Part shown: positions 1-8,238 of the stretch, one piece after another
Numbering within the stretch: the first letter of the stretch is position 1
Layout: the number at the start of each line of letters is the position of its first letter
Assembly (NCBI GenBank): GCA_019745395.1
Contig: JAIETG010000013.1
Span: forward strand, 124,001-188,000
Length of the DNA: 64,000 bases
Reading direction: 5' to 3'
Origin: Rhabdochlamydiaceae bacterium
GTDB lineage: Bacteria > Chlamydiota > Chlamydiia > Chlamydiales > Rhabdochlamydiaceae
Position numbers and translations under genes: made by a program
Notes under the pieces: model-generated
Database searches by the model: none
The model's input: the letters and a program-made list of their open reading frames with translations, nothing else
Told to the model about the DNA's origin: nothing

Positions 1-332
1 TTAATAAATGGAAGTTTAGAAAGGCTAAACTGCAAAGGTTTTCCGAAAAAGGAAGCTTGAAAGCGGATAGGAGCTGGTTTAAACAGCTTGAATACATGTT
101 CTCCATTTTTAGATAGAAAAACGTAGGCCTGTTTCCCCTTGCCAAGGTACACGTATTCTTGTGCAATAAGTTCTTCTAAATTCTCAGGTATTGGGGTAGT
201 TGCCCAAGGGGAATCTGGCGTCGCTGGAGGTGTGAGCATGTGAGGGGAAAAATCATCTGTTAGCTTTTTACAAAGGGAATTGATCAATAAAAAAGAGAAA
301 ATAGATAGAAAAATAATGCAAGTTTTTTTCAT
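1..332 (-). CDS. Exported kinase-like protein, N-terminal part (cut by window edge)
   Basis: Reading leftward from the ATG at 330-332, the frame stays open for 110 codons to the window edge, so the C-terminus is missing. A basic start (MKKT) and a hydrophobic stretch to about residue 20 look like a signal peptide or membrane anchor. Residues about 60-87 (YLGKGKQAYVFLS, then HVFKLF) match, residue for residue in pattern, the same region of the two paralogues at 9990-10886 and 10871-11752. The pattern resembles the glycine-loop, beta2 and beta3-lysine start of a protein-kinase fold. The catalytic loop is out of view. Paralogy to the two other genes is clear; kinase activity is inference. Confidence 0.7.
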   Translation of the reverse strand, partial: MKKTCIIFLSIFSFLLINSLCKKLTDDFSPHMLTPPATPDSPWATTPIPENLEELIAQEYVYLGKGKQAYVFLSKNGEHVFKLFKPAPIRFQASFFGKPLQFSLSKLPFI

Positions 333-473
333 TACAAATAGCCCGCTTTTAGCAAAGTTAATAAATATAAACGGGAAGATCTTTAAGCCACAAGCCTATT
401 TTTCTTGAGGAAATTAGATTTTTTTCTTACAGTCCGAGTAAGTGAGCAGACAAAAACGGATGAGGAGCATCTC

Positions 474-818
474 ATGCAAATGTTTTCCAAGAAAGGAGGG
501 TGCAATCCTCATGATTTAAGCTTGCATAAACAGGTGAAAGATATTGCAGATCTTTTAAGGCCGGAACTTTGCCGTTTATATGCCGATACTCAAATCTCTG
601 ATGGAAATATTCAGCTCTATCTGACTCTTATTAGAGAAATCCAATGTGTAAAAAGGGAAGTGAGAACTCATGATGCGCTTTTTGCTTTTCAAAATATTCT
701 AAACCATATGCAAAAAGCCATAGAGCTTTCGCAGAAGAAGGAACTTAATCAAGAAATCCTTTGGCATTTGCAAGAGGTTATGGCTCTTTTGTTTAAAGTG
801 CAAAACTTGCCAAGTTAA
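474..818 (+). CDS. Small hypothetical helical protein
   Basis: I do not recognise this gene. I place the start at ATG 474 because GAGGAG lies six bases upstream; an in-frame TTG at 405 would add 23 residues but has no such site. The 114-residue product is soluble, rich in Leu, Gln, Lys and Glu and probably all-helical, with no signal peptide or membrane segment. The next gene on the strand begins about 95 bases downstream, so the two may be co-transcribed. A regulatory or effector-accessory role cannot be told from the sequence. Confidence 0.55.
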   Translation: MQMFSKKGGCNPHDLSLHKQVKDIADLLRPELCRLYADTQISDGNIQLYLTLIREIQCVKREVRTHDALFAFQNILNHMQKAIELSQKKELNQEILWHLQEVMALLFKVQNLPS

Positions 819-912
819 TTTTGTCACTCTGTGACATCTTATGAAATATTTGACTATTAAAATATTCGGTTCCATTTTATCATATTTGTAATTTTTTTTA
901 AGTGAATTACAA

Positions 913-2931
913 TTGTCAATAAAATCATTTGCAGGGTCGGATCATTATCGACCAGTTCTTCATAATATATACTCTTTAGGGCGTACCAATACGCTCTACC
1001 ATCTTCTATTTTCTCCAAATGCAGAATCGCTGGAGCGTCTTTTGAAGGGGATTTTCGCGAAAACTGTTTCGCAGTCTTTTTCCTCGCCAGAAGTTGCTAA
1101 AGAGTTTGTACAGCGAGAACTTTCGAATATTCATCCTGTTGTTTTAGAGAAATATCAAAAGGATATTGTCTTGCAAGATTCTGTAGAGAAAATACAACTT
1201 TTTGCTCGCAAATCGTTCCAATCTCTTTCTAATTCAGAGTTGAAAGGATTAGTTGTTAAAATGAAGGCGGATTTAGGCAAGCGAGTTCTTGACAAAGATA
1301 CGGTTATTTCATCTATTGGAGATATGTGGCGTTTGGTAATTCGAGGAAAGCAGCCTGTGGGCGTTTCTTTAAAAGAATATGCTGTAAATTCTCTTTTTAC
1401 CGTATTTCCTTTTCTTGCGTACAATAGCTCTTTGGATGCGTTGAAAATTCAAGAATATTTAGCAACTTGTAAACGAGAAATTGATCAGCTTGCTAATGAT
1501 GAAGAGATCAAACAGTATGCCACAGGAAAGCATGATGCAAGAGATCGAGATTTGTCGTTTCTTCGTAAAAATCTAGAGCAGCAGTTAGAGTCAACCCTTA
1601 CATCAACCTGGCGTAGAGTTTTGCAGATGGCAAAAGAGAGGGCGGGAAGTGAGTCTACGATAGAAAGTGTGAAGAGCTATGCTATTGCAAAACTTCAGTT
1701 ATTTCCTATAGCAATACAAAATCTTTATCACGGAGATCTTTCTCTTTCTAAAGACATTTTTGATTTGCAGCAACGTATTGAAGGATATCTCAATGATTCG
1801 ATTTCTGCGCAATACACTTCAGGAATGAGGTCTACAAAAGCCACAAGTGCAGGAACTCAAGGGTATCCTAAAATCATAGATCTTCAAAGAAAAGATAAGT
1901 TGATGGGTTTCATGAAACACGTAAGTGGAAGTAAGGAAATGCAGATCCATCGCCTGTATAAGTTTTTATTAGAAGAGTGCTTTCAATTAAATGGACATCC
2001 GCCTTGTTTTCAGGTTCCTCAAGGGGTTATGTTGGATGCAGTTTCGGATAGAGTAGTCTATACAAATACATTTGGAGATTTAGCTGGTCCCAGCAGACCG
2101 GCAGAGAATTCCTATGTAAAAAATCTTCTTTCTTGGATGGCTTTAGCAAATACAAAGAGAGATCTTGATAATGTAAGGAAAGAAATAGAGTTTCATAATC
2201 TTGTGCAGACGCGTCCAATAGGTTTTTTTGAGCTCATTAATAGCTCTAATCTTTCCGAGTTTTTCTTAACGCACTATCTGTCTCTATCTTCTGAAAAAAA
2301 GAAAGAGATATTTACGCGGTTGGGGATGATTGCCTTTTTGGACTTTTTACTTGGTAATCAAGATAGACTTGTTCGTTTAGATCGATTGGCTGAACAATCT
2401 TTTTCTGATGTTTTCTATGCAGAGGATGGATTTAGTAATATTGGAAATCTAATGATCTCAGCAGATGCAAACGCTTTTTACGCCATCGACAACACGATAG
2501 GGCATGGAGAAAGCTTTTCAGAAATGACACAAGAGCAGGATTCTGAGGAGCGAGCGGCGTATCTTTCTTTTTTAACTTCCATGCTTGCTTTAGAAGATTT
2601 TAATGCGCAATTGGCTTCTCGACTTCTCCAATCGCTCACTCAAACCTTTATAGAATTAAGAGAAGAATGTGATATTGAGGATATTCGTAATCTACAAAAG
2701 CAGGGAAAAGATATGCCTCAAAACCTGATTTTGGAAGAAATGCGTACAGATCATGAAGCTCTTCATCAAGCTGTACAAGAGGGGATTCATATCATGCGCT
2801 CTTATGTAAGGGATGTAATGGGTCCTGTTTGGAATGGTTCAGAGGCAGCTGCTATAAGAAGCAGATTAGATAAGGATCTTGTCGATACAATCCAAGAGAG
2901 ACTACACTTAGTAACCACAATAGGAGTTTAA
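913..2931 (+). CDS. Large protein with PI-kinase/actin-fragmin-kinase-like catalytic region
   Basis: This is a 672-residue soluble protein. The first ~300 residues are helical with no recognised domain. The C-terminal half carries a kinase-like signature: DFLLGNQDR (residues 477-485), then NIGNLMI (509-515), then YAIDN (523-527). This order, GNxDR followed by GN-hydrophobic and then a metal-binding Asp, is the arrangement of the actin-fragmin-kinase and PI3/4-kinase-like superfamily, with D484, N512 and D526 as candidate catalytic and metal residues. The start is uncertain: TTG at 913 is the only usual start codon near the beginning of the frame, which opens at 892, and no good ribosome-binding site precedes it. 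A short gene follows three bases after the stop, so the two form an operon. There is no signal peptide, so export would need type III secretion. Confidence 0.7.
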   Translation: MSIKSFAGSDHYRPVLHNIYSLGRTNTLYHLLFSPNAESLERLLKGIFAKTVSQSFSSPEVAKEFVQRELSNIHPVVLEKYQKDIVLQDSVEKIQLFARKSFQSLSNSELKGLVVKMKADLGKRVLDKDTVISSIGDMWRLVIRGKQPVGVSLKEYAVNSLFTVFPFLAYNSSLDALKIQEYLATCKREIDQLANDEEIKQYATGKHDARDRDLSFLRKNLEQQLESTLTSTWRRVLQMAKERAGSESTIESVKSYAIAKLQLFPIAIQNLYHGDLSLSKDIFDLQQRIEGYLNDSISAQYTSGMRSTKATSAGTQGYPKIIDLQRKDKLMGFMKHVSGSKEMQIHRLYKFLLEECFQLNGHPPCFQVPQGVMLDAVSDRVVYTNTFGDLAGPSRPAENSYVKNLLSWMALANTKRDLDNVRKEIEFHNLVQTRPIGFFELINSSNLSEFFLTHYLSLSSEKKKEIFTRLGMIAFLDFLLGNQDRLVRLDRLAEQSFSDVFYAEDGFSNIGNLMISADANAFYAIDNTIGHGESFSEMTQEQDSEERAAYLSFLTSMLALEDFNAQLASRLLQSLTQTFIELREECDIEDIRNLQKQGKDMPQNLILEEMRTDHEALHQAVQEGIHIMRSYVRDVMGPVWNGSEAAAIRSRLDKDLVDTIQERLHLVTTIGV

Positions 2932-2934
2932 CAT

Positions 2935-3441
2935 ATGGAATTCCCAAACTTAACTCTCCGCCCCCCTGGTAATTCAATATTTGTTCAAGGTGGCGACATT
3001 CCTGTAGAACGGGATCTAAGTGATTTTGTCCCTGAAAATATGCATTTATCTCAAACCGTTTCCTCCTCTTCCCTGCGAGAGGATTTTTCTCCGGCTATGA
3101 AAAATACAAATCGTGATCAAATAGAGCGTTGTATTGATTCTTTATACAGAAATCAGGGCAACATGGCCTCTTTAGATGCCAGAGAGTCTCTAAAAGATTC
3201 GTTGCGCGTATTTATTGAGCATTTTTCTGTCGTTAGTTGTTGGGAAGGTGAGATTGTAGAAGCTGAATTTTTGTTAAATCTTTTGGATAATCCTTATTCT
3301 TCTATAGAGGAAGTTGAAGAGCAGACAACGCTCCTTAAAAATTCTCTTAATAGAATGAAGGATAATGCAACTCCCCATTCGCCCAACGTGTCAAAATTTG
3401 TACGAGGAAGATTGAAGTCTATTGAAGAAGATGATTCTTAG
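2935..3441 (+). CDS. Hypothetical protein coupled to the kinase-like gene
   Basis: Unrecognised 168-residue soluble protein. ATG at 2935 follows the previous stop by three bases, and TAGGAG sits about nine bases upstream inside the end of that gene, so the two are translationally coupled. The first ~60 residues are Pro/Ser/Asn-rich and probably disordered. Residues about 65-165 are amphipathic helices with many acidic residues. Small size, no membrane segment and tight coupling would fit a partner or chaperone for the kinase-like protein, but that is inference from position only. The 3' end overlaps the convergent gene by 23 bases. Confidence 0.65.
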   Translation: MEFPNLTLRPPGNSIFVQGGDIPVERDLSDFVPENMHLSQTVSSSSLREDFSPAMKNTNRDQIERCIDSLYRNQGNMASLDARESLKDSLRVFIEHFSVVSCWEGEIVEAEFLLNLLDNPYSSIEEVEEQTTLLKNSLNRMKDNATPHSPNVSKFVRGRLKSIEEDDS

Positions 3442-3895
3442 TAATTGAGGATACTAGGCCATCATAGTCCCGATTTTTCAGATAAGATCTGACTTGAAAA
3501 GGATTGATTTTCATTGTTTTTGCAAAAGTATCTAGATAGGGCTCAATTTCTCCTTTGCGGTTTTCTATGTTTTCTCCTACGCCTTGAATGAAGTTACTCC
3601 ATACTAAGTTCCTTCCGGTCAGGACTTCTGTTTTTTTTTCATACATGGATTGAAAATGTTTGTGCGTTTTTTCGTCAGCAAAGATCTCTATTAACATTTG
3701 AAAAGGATGAACCTCTTTTCTCAGTTGTTCCCCTCTGTTTTTTAAGCTACTAGCATTGGTCATAAGTTGCCATACTGAATGAGTGGCCATTTCTTCGAAG
3801 AGATGATAAATGGTTTGATGAATTTCAGGAGAGGCTGGGGCGAATGTGTAGTTATGTGTAAAGGTGGTGGGGGTGGATCTAATAGATTCTGTCAT
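3419..3895 (-). CDS. Hypothetical protein
   Basis: I do not recognise this 158-residue protein. It starts at ATG 3895 with only a weak AGAG upstream. The first 25 residues are Thr/Pro-rich; the rest is helical and charged with no signal peptide or membrane segment. It converges on, and overlaps by 23 bases, the gene ending at 3441. The opposite strand is not convincingly coding over most of its length, and the ORF has normal composition for the window. A soluble lineage-specific protein is the best description. Confidence 0.6.
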   Translation of the reverse strand: MTESIRSTPTTFTHNYTFAPASPEIHQTIYHLFEEMATHSVWQLMTNASSLKNRGEQLRKEVHPFQMLIEIFADEKTHKHFQSMYEKKTEVLTGRNLVWSNFIQGVGENIENRKGEIEPYLDTFAKTMKINPFQVRSYLKNRDYDGLVSSITKNHLLQ

Positions 3896-4077
3896 AAAAA
3901 TCTCTATGAGTATAAAAAAAAAGTAAAATATAGCAGTAATGTAAAATTTTATTAAAGGTTTTTTTTTGGCTGATAGTAAGTTGATTTTTCATTAATAGTT
4001 ATAGTCTTATTGAATTGCTTTTAATATTCATTATTCATTATTCTGTTCGTTTTATTGCGGATAGGAGAAGTCCTTAT

Positions 4078-4992
4078 ATGAAAACATTGTTTTTTTTAGA
4101 TAAAAAACCCTCCTTAGGAAGTTCTTTGATAGCTCGGGGAATTGACTATTGTATATTTTACTTATTGTTCTCTCTTACTTCTATAATTTTCCCTTTTTAC
4201 ATAGAAGATTTTTACTATGTAGGTTTTGCTCTACTGATACCACTTTTTTGGGCCCCTATTGAAGCTTTACTTGTTTCTAAAACGAAAACCACACCAGGAA
4301 AATTTTTACTAGGTATTCGAATAGAAACTCATCTAGGAGGGAAACTTCCTTTTTGGATTGCGCTAAAGCGCTCATTTTTCTTCGGAATACGCCCAGGACT
4401 TATTAAACAAAGGAAAATCAAAATATGGCGATATTTTGTCGCTATTTGCACTTTTTGCGCTCTTTTAGGAAGTTCTTATTTTGAAAATGAGATTGCAGCT
4501 GTAACAACAGGTTTTGAAAAGTACAGGGCAGTTGAAGGGTGGAAAGAGTACACGACTGCAGATGGCAGATTTTCCGTCATCTTTCCTCAAGATCCTGAGC
4601 ATGAAACTGGCATTCTGCCAGTTCCCTCTCAAAATAAAACCTTAAGTTACGATGAATTTAAAAGTTATCAAAGTAAAAAAGTATATTACTCTGTTAGCTA
4701 TATGGAATTGCCTAAAAAATGGAAGCTCGCAGGAGCTAATAAGCTTTTGAATGGGGCATTGGATCTCATGGTAGAACATATGCCAGCTACGCAACTTCTA
4801 GGCTCTGAAATGACGAAACATAAAAACTTACGGGCTTTAGATTTTCACTTGTCGCAAGGAGAAGAGGAAGTTAAAGGTAGACTCATCTTGGTGGGAACCA
4901 CACTTTTCCGTCTGACAGCAGTATATCCTCCTTCTTTAGCGGGGCAGCTTCAAGACCGAGAGTTCGTGAATTCTTTTACCATACATAGCTAA
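4078..4992 (+). CDS. RDD-family membrane protein with C-terminal extracytoplasmic domain
   Basis: I chose ATG 4078 because AGGAG stands ten bases upstream; the in-frame TTG at 4015 is less likely. The N-terminal half has the RDD pattern: SSLIARGIDY (Arg, Asp) at the first membrane helix, and TTPGKFLLGIRIE after the second pair of helices. About four hydrophobic segments lie within the first 140 residues. The remaining ~160 residues are soluble, begin with a DGRFSVIFP motif and look like a small beta-rich domain, probably on the outer face of the membrane. RDD proteins are poorly understood; some are transporters. A strong terminator follows directly, so this is a single-gene unit or the end of one. 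Confidence 0.75.
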   Translation: MKTLFFLDKKPSLGSSLIARGIDYCIFYLLFSLTSIIFPFYIEDFYYVGFALLIPLFWAPIEALLVSKTKTTPGKFLLGIRIETHLGGKLPFWIALKRSFFFGIRPGLIKQRKIKIWRYFVAICTFCALLGSSYFENEIAAVTTGFEKYRAVEGWKEYTTADGRFSVIFPQDPEHETGILPVPSQNKTLSYDEFKSYQSKKVYYSVSYMELPKKWKLAGANKLLNGALDLMVEHMPATQLLGSEMTKHKNLRALDFHLSQGEEEVKGRLILVGTTLFRLTAVYPPSLAGQLQDREFVNSFTIHS

Positions 4993-5014
4993 ATTCCAAA
5001 TTAATTGTTTTTTC

Positions 5015-5053
5015 AAAAGGTTCTATTTTTCATAGAACCTTTTGTATTTTTAC
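5015..5053 (+). terminator. Rho-independent terminator after the RDD gene
   Basis: AAAAGGTTCTA (5015-5025) pairs perfectly with TAGAACCTTTT (5033-5043) across a seven-base loop, and GTATTTTT follows. It lies 23 bases after the RDD stop codon. Confidence 0.85.
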
Positions 5054-5115
5054 AATACGTTGCTAAGAAGTAATTTTTTCTTTACTCTCCGATTTGTTAT
5101 TTACGGAGCGTATAT

Positions 5116-6435
5116 ATGCGCAGGGTATGTGGAATAGCCGCTTTAGCGGGATTGCTTTTCGGTTATGATACGGGGATTATTTCTGGGGCAATTTTTTTTA
5201 TTAGATCTTCGTTTTCTCTCAATGTTTTTACGACAGAACTAGTTGTAGCGGTTGTCCTTTTAGGCGCAGCATTGGGATCTATTTGTAGCGCAAAAATCTC
5301 TAATGTATTGGGGCGTAAGACGATCATAAAAATCGATGCCGTTATATTTATGATTAGTACTTTGTTTTCAGCTCTCGCTCCGAATTTGAGTTGTTTGATT
5401 TTAGCACGCCTTGTGGTAGGCATAGCAATTGGGATTGCTTGCTATATTGTCCCTTTGTACATTTCTGAACTGGCCCCTGCCCACCTTAGAGGTCGCCTTG
5501 TTGCTTACAATACGATTGCAGTGACAGGAGGGATAGTTGTTTCGTATTTGATCGGCTATTTTTTAAGCCCAACGGAATCTTGGCGAATGATGCTGGGGAT
5601 AGGAGTTCTACCTGCATTGATTCTTTGGATTGCAGTTGGATATTTACCAGAGAGCCCGAGATGGCTTGCAAAGCAGGGGCAATTTCAGGAAGCTCAGCTC
5701 ATGCTTCGAAAGATGCGTGTATGTGAAGCTGAAGCTGATGAGGAGCTCGTTGCTATTGTAGATAGTTTGAATCAGGTAGGGTCTTCTTGGCGAGAGCTTT
5801 TAACTCCATCTATTCGGGGGGTTGTGATCATTGGGATTGTTCTTGCCATAGTGCAACAGGTAACAGGGATCAACACGATTTTGTATTATGCTCCGCTTCT
5901 TTTTCAATCTATTGGATTTCAGAGCGTCTCTGTAATGATGCTTTTGACTCTCATCGTTGGATTGATCAATTTTTTGATGACAATTTTTGTAATGCTTCGA
6001 GTTGATAAGGTGGGACGTAGATCTCTGCTTTTGTGGGGGTTATTCAGCATGACTGTGAGTTTGCTTTTTCTTTCTCTCAGCCTTAAAGGAGATTTTCAAA
6101 AGCCTTTTATTTTTTGGACGATGATTATTAGCTTATTTACGTTTGTTGCTGCATATGCAGGTAGTATTGGTTGCATTTTTTGGATTGTGATCGCTGAAAT
6201 TTATCCGTTACAGGTAAGAGGGATTTCTATGGGGATTGCTGCATCGGCCAATTGGGGAGCGAATTTATTGGTTACGATGACTTTTTTAAGTTTGCTCAAT
6301 GCGCTAGGTCCTAGTAATACATTTTTGTGCTATGCTGTTTGTTGTTTTTTAAGCTTAGTATTTTGCTATTATTATTTGCCTGAAACTGCGAAATACTCGC
6401 TCGAGGAAATTCAATCTAAGGTCCTTAAATCGTGA
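5116..6435 (+). CDS. MFS sugar-porter-family transporter, possibly for inositol
   Basis: This 439-residue, 12-helix carrier has all the sugar-porter hallmarks: FGYDTGIISGA in helix 1, GRK between helices 2 and 3, PESPRWL after helix 6, QQVTGINTILYYAP in helix 7, GRR between helices 8 and 9 and PET near the C-terminus. Family members are proton-coupled importers of hexoses, pentoses or myo-inositol; the sequence alone does not fix the substrate. The start at ATG 5116 has CGGAG eight bases upstream and leaves almost no cytoplasmic N-terminus. The stop overlaps the start of the next gene, a phosphatidylinositol-synthase-like enzyme, within GTGA. That coupling is the argument for inositol as substrate, and it is inference. 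Chlamydia species lack this porter type as far as I know. Confidence 0.9.
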   Translation: MRRVCGIAALAGLLFGYDTGIISGAIFFIRSSFSLNVFTTELVVAVVLLGAALGSICSAKISNVLGRKTIIKIDAVIFMISTLFSALAPNLSCLILARLVVGIAIGIACYIVPLYISELAPAHLRGRLVAYNTIAVTGGIVVSYLIGYFLSPTESWRMMLGIGVLPALILWIAVGYLPESPRWLAKQGQFQEAQLMLRKMRVCEAEADEELVAIVDSLNQVGSSWRELLTPSIRGVVIIGIVLAIVQQVTGINTILYYAPLLFQSIGFQSVSVMMLLTLIVGLINFLMTIFVMLRVDKVGRRSLLLWGLFSMTVSLLFLSLSLKGDFQKPFIFWTMIISLFTFVAAYAGSIGCIFWIVIAEIYPLQVRGISMGIAASANWGANLLVTMTFLSLLNALGPSNTFLCYAVCCFLSLVFCYYYLPETAKYSLEEIQSKVLKS

Positions 6436-7073
6436 AGAATGAACTCTCTGTATTTTTATATTGGCCAAATATTGTGGGATATCTGCGCGTCGCTCTTTTG
6501 CTATATGGACTTGGGATGAGTTGGAGCAGTCCTCTTATTGCAGCGGTTTGTTTTATTGTAAATCTCATCCTCGATGCTGTAGATGGTTTCTTAGCCAGAT
6601 TTTTAAACCAGGTATCAGTATTTGGTTCAATTTTGGATTATACGATCGATCGAATTTCTTTTGCGAGCTATGCTGTTTTATTAGGGACGATCTATCCGCA
6701 ATATATGTTTTTATTTATTCTGAGCTTAAATTTAGACTTGGCCAGCCATTTTTTTCATTTAAAGGCAAGCGAGGGGAGAGCAAGTCACAAGGACGTTTCA
6801 AAATCTGAGTCTTTACTACTTCGCCTTTACTACAAAAAATTTATTCTTGGGCTGTCATGTTTGATGCACGACCTGTTTTTTATTTTTTTGTTTTTGTATT
6901 TTTTTTACCCATCTTTTGCTCTTCAAATGGGCTTGTTTATCACCGTATTTGGCGTGCTTTTTAAGACTGTTGTTCATGCTGCCCAGATCATCCGAGCTTC
7001 TAGGTATTTGTTAGACTCTCCAAAAAAATCTTTAGATTTAAAGGCAGCAGAAGGCCCCTCAGATCAATGCTAG
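6432..7073 (+). CDS. CDP-alcohol phosphatidyltransferase, eukaryotic phosphatidylinositol-synthase type
   Basis: The complete CDP-alcohol phosphatidyltransferase signature is present: D48, D51-G52, A55-R56, G65, D69 and D73. Beyond that, several stretches match my memory of animal and yeast PI synthase: PNIVGYLR at 12-19, LDLASHFFHL at 101-110, ASHK at 117-120, LLRLYY at 129-134, and a Leu/Phe-rich LFFIFLFLYFF segment. Length (213 residues) and about six membrane helices also fit that enzyme. PI synthase joins CDP-diacylglycerol and free myo-inositol to give phosphatidylinositol and CMP. Ordinary bacterial PgsA and PssA do not show the ASH..HL and RLYY motifs. Start is GTG 6432, overlapping the transporter stop by four bases, so expression is coupled. 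Acquisition from a eukaryotic host is likely. The family call is firm; the inositol specificity is strong inference. Confidence 0.85.
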   Translation: MKNELSVFLYWPNIVGYLRVALLLYGLGMSWSSPLIAAVCFIVNLILDAVDGFLARFLNQVSVFGSILDYTIDRISFASYAVLLGTIYPQYMFLFILSLNLDLASHFFHLKASEGRASHKDVSKSESLLLRLYYKKFILGLSCLMHDLFFIFLFLYFFYPSFALQMGLFITVFGVLFKTVVHAAQIIRASRYLLDSPKKSLDLKAAEGPSDQC

Positions 7074-7104
7074 TAATGAGACATTGTGGAAATAGGGCAT
7101 ACTT

Positions 7105-8238
7105 TTAGATTTCATCTCGTAAGATTTTTTCTCGATAGCGGGCCATTTCTTCTACCATAAAGTGTAGGTTGTGAATTGTCGCAATTGTCATACTCACGAG
7201 CTCTTTGGCTTTGAATAGGTGGTGTAGGTATCCTCGACTATACTCTTTACACGCAGAGCAGCTGCACCCTTCTTCTAGAGACCCAGTATCCTGAGCGTAG
7301 CATGATTTCGTGATATTTAATGGACCTTGCTTTGTAAGAAGAACGCCGTGGCGAGCTGCTTTTGTAGGATAAGAGCTATCAAAGGTGTCAATTCCTAAAG
7401 GCACGCAAAGTTTTAGAGATTCTAAATCTCCTACTCCTAAAAGATGGTTAGGCTTTTCTAAGGGAAGCCTTGGTAGAGTTAATGTCAGCATCTCTATCAT
7501 CTCTTGCTTGTTTTTTCCGATACTTCCTCCAATGGCATATCCATCGTAAGGTAGAGCTGTTAGAAAATCGCAACTAGCTTTTCGTAAATCTGGATTGATG
7601 CCCCCGTGAATGACGGCATAAAGCGCCTGAGAAGAGGGGTTTTGTAAGTGGGCATTTAAAGATCTTTCTTCCCAACGATGTGTTCGATCTAGAGAGGATT
7701 TTAAATCTTTTCCTGCAATATGATAAGGAGGAAGTTCGTCAAAACAGATCATGATATCTGCCCCTAGATCTTTTTGAGCTTGGATGGAAGTTTCAGGAGT
7801 AAGTAAGACTTTTTTTCCATCTCGATAGGACCTGAAAAGGACGCCTTCTTCTGTTATTTTTAGCACTAATTTTTCTTGCTTTTTCTTTCCTCGGCTCTTG
7901 AGCTCATCTGCCACAGATCCATAAGCTAAACTAAAAACTTGAAATCCTCCTGAGTCGGTGATGATAGGAAGTGACCTGCGAATGAATGAGTGGAGTCCCC
8001 CGGCTTTTTTTACAGTTTCAGTGCCTGGTTGTAGCATTAGGTGATAGGTGTTACAAAACATGAGCTGTAGCCCAATGTTATGCACTGTAGCATTATCTAA
8101 GCTTTTTAAAGTGCCATTAGTGCCTACCCCTACAAAATTGGGTGTATCGATTACTCCATGGGGGGTGTGGATTCTTCCTACGCGTGCTCTAGATTTTTTA
8201 GACGTGTGGATGAGCTCGAAAGAAAAAGAAGAGGGCAT
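7105..8238 (-). CDS. tgt: Queuine tRNA-ribosyltransferase
   Basis: Tgt swaps guanine 34 of Asp, Asn, His and Tyr tRNAs for a queuine-type base. Visible features are ITDSGGFQVFS with the general-acid Asp, GIDTFDSSYPT with the nucleophile Asp, GGIN, and the zinc site CSCSAC followed by a distant His. An insert of about 40 Lys-rich residues after VFSLAYG is also found in chlamydial Tgt. I start at ATG 8238 rather than 8274: that ATG overlaps the upstream stop as TAATG, has AAGGAAG upstream, and gives the family N-terminus at 377 residues. It is coupled to the queuine transporter gene before it, so import and tRNA insertion are produced together. Confidence 0.93.
   Translation of the reverse strand: MPSSFSFELIHTSKKSRARVGRIHTPHGVIDTPNFVGVGTNGTLKSLDNATVHNIGLQLMFCNTYHLMLQPGTETVKKAGGLHSFIRRSLPIITDSGGFQVFSLAYGSVADELKSRGKKKQEKLVLKITEEGVLFRSYRDGKKVLLTPETSIQAQKDLGADIMICFDELPPYHIAGKDLKSSLDRTHRWEERSLNAHLQNPSSQALYAVIHGGINPDLRKASCDFLTALPYDGYAIGGSIGKNKQEMIEMLTLTLPRLPLEKPNHLLGVGDLESLKLCVPLGIDTFDSSYPTKAARHGVLLTKQGPLNITKSCYAQDTGSLEEGCSCSACKEYSRGYLHHLFKAKELVSMTIATIHNLHFMVEEMARYREKILRDEI

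Noticed and set aside
4015-4077. Upstream start for the RDD protein
   Set aside because: The TTG at 4015 has no ribosome-binding site while ATG 4078 has AGGAG and starts the RDD pattern close to the N-terminus.
5116-6435. Glucose-specific transporter
   Set aside because: The helix 7 motif is common to hexose, xylose and inositol porters, so no specific sugar can be named from the sequence.
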